A stretch of 6,445 bases of DNA. It comes from Hymenobacter sp. Lineage in GTDB: Bacteria; Bacteroidota; Bacteroidia; Cytophagales; Hymenobacteraceae. This document shows, piece after piece, positions 1 through 4,812 of this stretch. A model generated the notes under the pieces. The model was given only the letters and a program-made list of their open reading frames with translations, did not search any database and was not told where the DNA came from. Position 1 is the first letter of the stretch. Each line of letters begins with the position of its first letter. Where the stretch lies: contig JANYFQ010000654.1 of assembly GCA_025362615.1 (NCBI GenBank), positions 1 through 6,445 of the forward strand, read 5' to 3'. A program made the position numbers and the translations under genes.

Positions 1-378
1 AGCAAAATCAAATTCACCGTCGAGCGCACCGGCACCGGCTACTCGGCCTACGCCAACGACTACGGCGTGGCCGTGGTAGGCACCACCTTCGCCGAAATCA
101 AATCGAATGCGCTAGACGCTATCAACCTGTACTTTGAGGCAACCGGTGGCAAGCCCGTCGGCGAAGAAAGGCTGCTGGTCAGCCTCGATTTGGCCCAGTT
201 CTTTGCCTTCTTCAAAGTCATCAATGCCTCGGCCCTGGCGGCACGGGTCGGGATGCCCCAGAGCCTGTTGGCGCAGTACGTTTCGGGCCACAAAAAGCCT
301 TCGCCCAAGCAAGTAGGACGGATTTTGACCGGGGTGCGCGACGTGGGCCGCGAACTGGCCAGTCTGGAGCTTGCCTAA
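1..378 (+). CDS. hicB: HicB-type antitoxin, 5' end cut by window edge
   Basis: The frame is open from base 1 to the TAA at 376-378, giving 125 visible residues, so the true start lies just outside the window. The first visible residues (SKIKFTVERTGTGYSAYAND) look like the first beta strands of the HicB fold, so probably only one to a few codons are missing; the GTG at 67 would cut this domain and is not a credible start. The N-terminal half (about 1-50) resembles the degenerate RNase-H-like HicB domain that binds the HicA toxin. The C-terminal half (about 75-120) looks like a helix-turn-helix with the Bacteroidota pattern LLAQYVSGHKKPSPKQ. Known HicB proteins neutralise the mRNA interferase HicA and repress their own operon. 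HicA, usually encoded just upstream, would be outside the window, so a solitary HicB-like regulator remains possible. The gene converges on glf and is separated from it by a hairpin terminator. Confidence 0.8.
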   Translation, partial: SKIKFTVERTGTGYSAYANDYGVAVVGTTFAEIKSNALDAINLYFEATGGKPVGEERLLVSLDLAQFFAFFKVINASALAARVGMPQSLLAQYVSGHKKPSPKQVGRILTGVRDVGRELASLELA

Positions 379-418
379 AAACCAAGGGGAAACATCCGCC
401 CAAAACATCCAAAACGAA

Positions 419-447
419 AAAAGGCCCGCTGCATTAGCGGGCCTTTT
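419..447. terminator. Bidirectional intrinsic terminator between hicB and glf
   Basis: A perfect stem pairs AAGGCCCGCT (421-430) with AGCGGGCCTT (436-445) around a 5-nt loop GCATT; two further A-T pairs extend it to 419 and 447. On the plus strand it runs into a T-rich tail (444-454, interrupted by C). On the minus strand the A run at 417-422 becomes a U-tract. It lies 40 bp after the hicB stop and 22 bp past the glf stop, so it can end transcription from both sides. Confidence 0.9.
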
Positions 448-469
448 CTTTCTTGGCAAACGACACCCC

Positions 470-1648
470 CTATTCCCCCTTCGGCGAGCGACTCACCAAC
501 TTCTCCACCAGCGCGGTGCTGCCGGCGATGGCGGGGCGGGCGGGCTTGGCAGCCTCGGCGGGGGCGGTCAGCTTTTTATAGAGTGTGAGGGCCTGAGCCA
601 CCACCTGGTCCATGTTGTAGTACTTATAGGTGGCGAGGCGGCCCACAAAATGCACACCGGGCGTGGCCTCGGCCAGCTTGCGGTACTGCTCGTAAAGGGC
701 CGCGTTTTCGGGCATCGGGATGGGGTAGTACGGGTCGCCTTCGGCCTGCGGGTACTCGTACACGAGGGCCGTTTTGGGGTGGGCTTGGCCGGTGAGGGCC
801 TTGAATTCAGTGATGCGCGTGTAAGGGTGTTCGTTGGGGAAGTTGACGACCGGGGCAGCCAGGTGTTGCTCCTTGTTCATCGTTTCGTGCTTGAATTCGA
901 GCGAGCGGTAGGGCAGTCTACCAAACCGGTAGTCAAAGTATTCGTCCACCGGGCCGGTGAAAATCATTTCCTTGAACGGAATGAAATCCATCACCTCGTG
1001 ATAGTCGGTGTTGAGCATCACCTTGATGTTGGGGTGGTCGAGCATCCGCTCGAACATCCGGGTGTAGCCGTGCAAAGGCATGGCCTGGAAGGTGTCGGTG
1101 AAGTAGCGGCCGTCGCGGTTGGTGCGGGTAGGCACGCGGCTCGTGACGGATTTATCGAGTTGCGAAGGGTCAAGGCCCCACTGCTTGCGGGTGTAGTTCT
1201 TGAAGAACTTTTCGTACAGCTCGCGGCCTACTTTGCTCACCACCACGTCCTCGGAAGTGCGGATGACGGGCACGTCCTCGGCCACCGACTCAAAAAACTG
1301 CTCAACCTCAAAGCTGTTGAGCTTCAAGCCATACAACTGGTTGATGGTGTCGAGGTTGATGGGCATGGGCACGTTTTGGCCGTCCACGGAGGCCAACACG
1401 CGGTGCTCGTAGGGCCGCCACTCAGTAAAGTTGCCGAGGTAGTCGAACACGTCCTTCGAGTTGGTATGAAAGATGTGCGGGCCGTACTTGTGGATGAGGA
1501 TGCCGTCCTCGTTGTAGTGGTCGTAAGCATTGCCGGCAATGTGGCTGCGCTTGTCAATTATCAACACTTTTTTGTTGCTGCGGGTGGCCAGCCGCTCGGC
1601 CAGCACGGAGCCGGCGAAGCCAGCCCCAACGATGAGGTAATCGAACAT
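470..1648 (-). CDS. glf: UDP-galactopyranose mutase
   Basis: This flavoenzyme interconverts UDP-galactopyranose and UDP-galactofuranose in the cytoplasm, supplying galactofuranose for surface glycans. The 392-residue product starts with an FAD-binding Rossmann segment (FDYLIVGAGFAGSVLAERL, GxGxxG at 8-13). It continues with the family signature HKYGPHIFHT (53-62), the substrate-lid segment NYTRKQWG (151-158, Trp157), the conserved arginine in SRVPTR (Arg171), YTRITEFK (276-283, Arg278), EYP (298-300), YYPI (307-310) and the C-terminal FAD motif FVGRLATYKYYNMDQ (334-348). By homology the two arginines contact the substrate diphosphate. Bacterial Glf is usually about 365-385 residues; the excess is an Ala/Pro/Lys-rich tail (about 361-392). 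The ATG start lies directly before the FAD motif; no Shine-Dalgarno sequence is seen. The stop is TAG at 472-470. It follows the glycosyltransferase gene by 47 bp with no clear promoter between, so co-transcription is likely. All key residues I can recognise are present. Confidence 0.96.
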   Translation of the reverse strand: MFDYLIVGAGFAGSVLAERLATRSNKKVLIIDKRSHIAGNAYDHYNEDGILIHKYGPHIFHTNSKDVFDYLGNFTEWRPYEHRVLASVDGQNVPMPINLDTINQLYGLKLNSFEVEQFFESVAEDVPVIRTSEDVVVSKVGRELYEKFFKNYTRKQWGLDPSQLDKSVTSRVPTRTNRDGRYFTDTFQAMPLHGYTRMFERMLDHPNIKVMLNTDYHEVMDFIPFKEMIFTGPVDEYFDYRFGRLPYRSLEFKHETMNKEQHLAAPVVNFPNEHPYTRITEFKALTGQAHPKTALVYEYPQAEGDPYYPIPMPENAALYEQYRKLAEATPGVHFVGRLATYKYYNMDQVVAQALTLYKKLTAPAEAAKPARPAIAGSTALVEKLVSRSPKGE

Positions 1649-1676
1649 GGTAGGAAGGGAAAGAATGGGGTTTTTT

Positions 1677-1718
1677 AGTTATTAACTACTGGCTGCTAGC
1701 CGTTAGCTTCGGCCAGTA
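1677..1718. other. Nested dyad symmetry at the glycosyltransferase stop codon
   Basis: TACTGGC (1687-1693) is inverted as GCCAGTA (1712-1718). Inside it GCTA (1695-1698) pairs with TAGC (1704-1707) around GCCGT. Next to it is the 5-1-5 dyad AGTTA-T-TAACT (1677-1687). In the direction of transcription this would fold at the end of the glycosyltransferase reading frame (its TAG is at 1698-1696), in the leader of glf. No U-tract follows on the minus strand, so it is not a standard terminator. It may be an attenuating or mRNA-processing structure, or chance. Confidence 0.3.
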
Positions 1719-3021
1719 CGGGCTGCCGGGCCAGGGCAGCAGCAGCAGGAAGCGTGGCGGACAACGCAGCGACTGGGAGCGGGATGGTTGTTTTGGTTGC
1801 TTTGGCGGCGAGGCGCTCGTGCATCAGCGTCCGCATCTGGTTCCAAGTGTCGTCCCAGCTGATGGTGGCGAGGTAGGCATCGCGGCGGCGCTGCCAGTCA
1901 GCATCTTCGCGTTGGGTGAGGGCTCGGGCGATGGCAGCCCCAAAGTCGGGGGCAGTAGCAGCGATTTGCACTAAGTTCAGGTCGCCGTAGGGGCGCACCA
2001 CGTCGCGGATGGGGGTGCTGACGACGGGGTTGCCGGCGGCCAGGTATTCGGGCGTTTTGGTGGGCGAGATGAACTTCGTGCTTTCGTTGTCGGCGAAAAG
2101 CAGCGTAGCCACATCCCAGCCCTTCAGGTAGGCAGGCAGTTCCTGATAGTCTTTGCCCCCCAGGTAGTGAATGTTGGCGTTTTGGGGCAGGTCGGCGGCG
2201 TCGATTTTGACGACGGGGCCGATGATGACAAACTGCCACTGTGGATGATTGGTGGCGAGCTGCCCCAGCAGGGCGATGTCGAGGCGTTCGTCCACCACGC
2301 CAAAAAAGCCGATGCGCGGATGCGGAATGCCGGCTTGGTCGGCGGGCTCGGCCAGTTGCGGGTCGCGGGCCTGCCCGAAGTGCGCCTTGTCGATGCTGCT
2401 CGGAAACGGGTGCGCGTCGGCGTGTTGCTGGCGCTTGGCTTCGTAGAGCGTGTGGCCGCCAGTGAATACCAGGTCGGCTTTGCCAAAAAGCTCCTGCTCG
2501 CGGGGCTTGAGCTCGGGCGGGGCAAACTTGAAGTTGGCCAGCTCATCCATGCAATCGTACACCGTCAGCAGCGGCCGGAAGCTACGGGTTTTGCCCAGCG
2601 CCATCGGGGTATAGTACCAAAATGCGTAATGGATAATGTTCTGCTCCGCGAAAAAGTGCGTCAGCAACGCTTCCTGCACCAACTCGGAAGTAGCAAAGTT
2701 GAGGTGTGGCGGCAAGTGCGGCACCACCACCAGTACGCCGTTCTGGCGTTCTTTCACCTCAATGTGCGGGGCGATGCCATTGGGGTGAACGAAGGGTTCC
2801 TCGACATAAAATACCCGGCCTACCTGGGCAAAACGCGAGAGCAAGTGCTGCGGACGCTGCCAAACAAAATCCCAGTGCAGGTGAGCAAAACACACCAAAT
2901 CGGTGGGCTGACCGGCAGCATCGCCGAGGGCAAAGGAAGACATTGAAGCAGTGGCGGCGGCGGTACGCTCCGTAGCGGCAGGCGGAGTAGCAGACATAAA
3001 ACGAGCAGGAATTAAAGCCAT
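1696..3021 (-). CDS. GT-B fold glycosyltransferase linked to glf
   Basis: The product (441 residues from the ATG at 3021) resembles the family of glycosyltransferases that begin with a DLVCFAHLHWDFVWQRPQHL-type segment (about 41-60) and are classed as family 1 / GT4-like. Other visible features are YDCMDE (155-160), the start of the C-terminal Rossmann domain IGFFGVVDER (about 237-246), IIGPV (about 266-270) and the nucleotide-sugar motif SPTKTPEYLAAGNPVVST (319-336). Glu325 of that motif stands where the second Glu of the usual EX7E motif lies. The tail after about 405 is Ala-rich. No signal peptide or membrane segment is evident, so it likely works at the cytoplasmic face. Start choice is uncertain: ATGs at 3021, 2997 and 2943 are all in frame, and conserved sequence begins only after the last. 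Being 47 bp upstream of glf suggests it builds a galactofuranose-containing glycan. Donor and acceptor cannot be deduced. Confidence 0.85.
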   Translation of the reverse strand: MALIPARFMSATPPAATERTAAATASMSSFALGDAAGQPTDLVCFAHLHWDFVWQRPQHLLSRFAQVGRVFYVEEPFVHPNGIAPHIEVKERQNGVLVVVPHLPPHLNFATSELVQEALLTHFFAEQNIIHYAFWYYTPMALGKTRSFRPLLTVYDCMDELANFKFAPPELKPREQELFGKADLVFTGGHTLYEAKRQQHADAHPFPSSIDKAHFGQARDPQLAEPADQAGIPHPRIGFFGVVDERLDIALLGQLATNHPQWQFVIIGPVVKIDAADLPQNANIHYLGGKDYQELPAYLKGWDVATLLFADNESTKFISPTKTPEYLAAGNPVVSTPIRDVVRPYGDLNLVQIAATAPDFGAAIARALTQREDADWQRRRDAYLATISWDDTWNQMRTLMHERLAAKATKTTIPLPVAALSATLPAAAALARQPVLAEANG

Positions 3022-3109
3022 GCCCCGACCCCAGCAACTGTGCTTGCTACCCGGCGTCGGCGCTGCTGGTATTACGGCCCGACCACCCAAAGGATATGCT
3101 TGAGCTTAC

Positions 3110-3640
3110 TCAGAACGCGGTTTCAGCGACCTTTGAAGGCGCGGCGAGCAGCAGCTGAAACTCGACGGCATCGCGCCACGGTTGCGCTTCGGTGCCGCGC
3201 AGCCAATCGTGCCGGATGCCTACCTGCCGGAAGCCGGCGGCGGCAAATAATTTCAAACTGGGTGCATTATCGGCGGCTACCGTGGCATAGAGCTGATGCA
3301 GGCGCAGGGTATGGCGGGCGTAGGGCAGCAGCAGGGCCAACGCCGTCCGCGCCAACCCGCGCCCCCGAAATTTTTTTTTCAGGGTGATGCCCACGCCCGC
3401 CCGCTGGTGCAGCGGATTGAAGTCGAAAATATCCAGCGTCCCCACCGCTTCGGCCGCTTCGCAGATGACGAGGCGGAGCTGCCGCACTTCGTAAAAATCG
3501 GCGGCGGCATGGGCCAGGTACTCGCGCAACGCGTGGCGCGAAACCGGGGCCAGCGTATCCGACACGGCCCAGATGTCGGGGTCGTTTTCGAGTTCAAAAA
3601 GGAAGTCGAGGTCGTCGGGTTCGAGGGCGCGGAGGGTCAT
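3110..3640 (-). CDS. GNAT family N-acetyltransferase, SpeG/RimJ-like
   Basis: This 176-residue protein has the size and layout of Acetyltransf_3-type GNAT enzymes, which transfer acetyl from acetyl-CoA to an amine. It opens with TLRALEPDDLDFLFELEND, the usual first strand and helix. IFDFNPLHQRAGVGI (about 71-85) is the central beta region, similar to polyamine acetyltransferase SpeG. RGRGLA (92-97) is the acetyl-CoA pyrophosphate loop (R-x-x-G-x-A), followed by helix ARTALALLLPYA. The segment VAADNAPSLKLFAAAGF (121-137) is the usual motif B with its Asn and the C-terminal AGF. The substrate (polyamine, ribosomal protein N-terminus or small molecule) cannot be told. The ATG at 3640 sits directly before the domain; an A/T-only leader precedes it. 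A run of nine A on the coding strand (3379-3371) encodes KKK just before the CoA loop. The gene lies 144 bp after dapF and 88 bp before the glycosyltransferase ATG; no functional link to either is apparent. Confidence 0.9.
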   Translation of the reverse strand: MTLRALEPDDLDFLFELENDPDIWAVSDTLAPVSRHALREYLAHAAADFYEVRQLRLVICEAAEAVGTLDIFDFNPLHQRAGVGITLKKKFRGRGLARTALALLLPYARHTLRLHQLYATVAADNAPSLKLFAAAGFRQVGIRHDWLRGTEAQPWRDAVEFQLLLAAPSKVAETAF

Positions 3641-3647
3641 ATTTTTT

Positions 3648-3678
3648 AATTATAAATTATAAATTATAAATTATAAAT
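3648..3678 (+). repeat. Heptamer tandem array A, (AATTATA)4.4
   Basis: Four identical head-to-tail copies of AATTATA lie at 3648-3654, 3655-3661, 3662-3668 and 3669-3675, followed by a partial AAT. The array consists only of A and T within a GC-rich window. It ends 7 bp before the start codon of the GNAT gene, so it forms that gene's leader. On the minus strand every unit junction spells TATAAT. It is inverted relative to array B at 3754-3799. Confidence 0.95.
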
Positions 3679-3753
3679 CTTATGAATTTTATGACGAATT
3701 AGGGACACATTCGCTTGGTTTACGGTTTCGCCGTCAAAGTTGGAAGCCGTGTA
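3679..3753. other. Core between the inverted heptamer arrays
   Basis: These 75 bp separate array A from array B. The innermost 10 bp of the arrays form a perfect inverted repeat, TTATGAATTT (3680-3689) against AAATTCATAA (3753-3762), leaving a central 63 bp of mixed composition. That centre contains a small hairpin, ACGG-TTTCG-CCGT (about 3722-3734). I see no open reading frame, tRNA or clear promoter in it. Array, core and array together (3648-3799) look like a small element with repetitive inverted ends, or a long A/U-rich hairpin between dapF and the GNAT gene. Confidence 0.6.
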
Positions 3754-3799
3754 AATTCATAATTCATAACTCATAATTAATAATTCATAATTTATAATT
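3754..3799 (-). repeat. Heptamer tandem array B, inverted, overlapping the dapF 3' end
   Basis: On the plus strand the units are AATTCAT, AATTCAT, AACTCAT, AATTAAT, AATTCAT and AATTTAT, followed by a partial AATT; these cover 3754-3795 plus 3796-3799. Read on the minus strand the same units are permutations of AATTATR, the unit of array A, so the two arrays form an inverted pair. Array B is more diverged than array A. Its outer end runs into dapF and includes the stop codon (3787-3785). Confidence 0.93.
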
Positions 3800-4618
3800 C
3801 CCTTCAAACACCCGCACGGCGGGGCCGCTCAGCCAGACGTTGGCAAAGCTGCCATCGCCTTGATTTTCAAACCGTACCTGCAACTCGCCGCCCAGCGTAT
3901 GCAGGCGCACCGGCGAGGCGGCGCCGTGGGCCACGGCGGCCAGGGCCACGGCCACGGCCCCGGTGCCGCAGCTCAAGGTTTCGTCCTCCACGCCGCGCTC
4001 GAAGGTGCGGAGGGGCCAGGGCTGGGCGGGGTCGGCGGGGATTTCGACAAAGTTCACGTTGGTGCCCGTGGGGTCGTAGGCGGGGTCGTGACGAATGTCG
4101 TGGCCTACGGCTACTACATTCAACTCATCAAGCAGATGCGGGTGGTCGTAGTCGTGCTCGTCGTCGGTGGTTTGGCTCAGGAAGCGGATGTGGTGGGGCG
4201 AGCCGGTGTGCAGGTACACGTCGCCTAAATGCGCGTGGACGGGCGCGGGCCGCGCCGGGGCCACGGCCTGCATCTGCAAATGCACGGTGCCGTCGGGGTC
4301 GATTTGGGCCGTATGGGGGCCGTCGGCGGCCAGGAAACGGGCTTCGCCCCCGATAAGGCCGAGGTGTTTGGCAAAGGCCACGACGCAGCGGCTGCCGTTG
4401 CCGCAGAGGCTGCCGGGGCGGCCGTCGGCATTGAAATACAGCATCTCGAAATCGTAGCCGTCGCGGTTTCGCAGCAGCATCAGGCCGTCGGCCCCGATGC
4501 CGAAGCGGCGGTGGCAGAGGGCGGCAATGCGGGGTTGGTCGGTGGGGTCGAAGGCGGCGGCGCGGTCGTCAAGGAGGATGAAGTCGTTGCCGGTGCCGTG
4601 GTATTTGCTAAAAATCAC
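3785..4618 (-). CDS. dapF: Diaminopimelate epimerase
   Basis: DapF converts LL-diaminopimelate to meso-diaminopimelate, the precursor of lysine and of the peptidoglycan stem peptide, without a cofactor. The 277-residue product shows the N-terminal KYHGTGNDF (5-13), the first catalytic cysteine in NADGRPGSLCGNGSRC (63-78, Cys72), GSPHH (139-143), TNVNFVEI (186-193), FERGVEDETLSCGTG (206-220) with the second catalytic cysteine Cys217, and the terminal SGPAVRVFEG. The two halves are the pseudo-symmetric domains of the family, and the length is typical (about 260-280). I chose the GTG at 4618 because it gives MIFSKYHGTGNDF, matching the usual N-terminus; the frame is open further upstream to 4864 but that part contains the intergenic hairpin and nothing conserved. 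The last codons (NYKL) and stop TGA come from heptamer array B. It follows the PBP2-like gene, a match to its cell-wall role. Confidence 0.96.
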   Translation of the reverse strand: MIFSKYHGTGNDFILLDDRAAAFDPTDQPRIAALCHRRFGIGADGLMLLRNRDGYDFEMLYFNADGRPGSLCGNGSRCVVAFAKHLGLIGGEARFLAADGPHTAQIDPDGTVHLQMQAVAPARPAPVHAHLGDVYLHTGSPHHIRFLSQTTDDEHDYDHPHLLDELNVVAVGHDIRHDPAYDPTGTNVNFVEIPADPAQPWPLRTFERGVEDETLSCGTGAVAVALAAVAHGAASPVRLHTLGGELQVRFENQGDGSFANVWLSGPAVRVFEGNYKL

Positions 4619-4671
4619 GAATTTGTTTGAATTTGGGGTATTGCACGAATTTTTTTTGGGTGTCTTGTGGG

Positions 4672-4704
4672 CAAAGGTCGAGGTTACGTACGGTCCGTGC
4701 CTAA
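4672..4704 (-). promoter_or_regulatory. Possible Bacteroidota-type promoter for dapF
   Basis: On the minus strand GACCTTTG (4679-4672) differs at one base from the Bacteroidota -7 consensus TAnnTTTG. TTAG (4704-4701) lies 21 bp upstream where a -33 TTTG-like box is expected. Transcription would begin about 50-60 bp before the dapF GTG. Both matches are imperfect, so this is only a candidate. An imperfect dyad (about 4689-4701) overlaps the spacer. Confidence 0.25.
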
Positions 4705-4737
4705 CCCAGAGCGCCGACTGCTCCGAACCCACGGGCA

Positions 4738-4780
4738 AGGCCGGACAAATTTGCAATCCGAATGCAAATTTGTCCGGCCT
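4738..4780. terminator. Perfect 18-bp inverted repeat between the PBP gene and dapF
   Basis: AGGCCGGACAAATTTGCA (4738-4755) is exactly complementary to TGCAAATTTGTCCGGCCT (4763-4780) around the 7-nt loop ATCCGAA. Each arm also contains the small palindrome CAAATTTG. It lies 32 bp past the stop of the PBP gene and well upstream of dapF, so it may end the PBP transcript or stabilise its 3' end. Neither strand has a U-tract after the stem, so it is not a canonical intrinsic terminator. It could instead be a dispersed extragenic palindrome. Confidence 0.6.
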
Positions 4781-4812
4781 CCCGCTATCCTGTTGGAAAT
4801 AAGCGCAAGCTT

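Noticed and set aside
371..1678. A 435-codon open frame on the plus strand, antisense to glf
   Set aside because: It lies fully opposite a clear glf gene and its translation is His/Val/Gly-rich with no recognisable domain. This is typical of a shadow frame in GC-rich DNA.
2167..2946. A 259-codon plus-strand frame opposite the glycosyltransferase gene
   Set aside because: It has no recognisable motifs and its composition is that of the complement of a real gene.
3022..3090. Extension of the glycosyltransferase to a TTG at 3090
   Set aside because: An ATG at 3021 is available and the extra 23 residues show no conserved feature.
3084..3096. Possible promoter -7 box for the glycosyltransferase (minus strand TATCCTTTG)
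   Set aside because: The spacing inside the box is one base too long for TAnnTTTG and no convincing -33 box is seen upstream.
3641..3784. Insertion sequence remnant between the GNAT gene and dapF
   Set aside because: No transposase fragment or clear target-site duplication is visible. Only the inverted heptamer arrays support a mobile-element idea, so it is kept as a finding and not called as an IS.
3648..3800. CRISPR-like repeat array
   Set aside because: The units are 7 bp, directly abutting and without spacers; this is a short tandem repeat.
4681..4737. tRNA-like GGGTTCGGAGC on the minus strand between the PBP gene and dapF
   Set aside because: No T-stem pairing, anticodon arm or acceptor stem can be formed around it.
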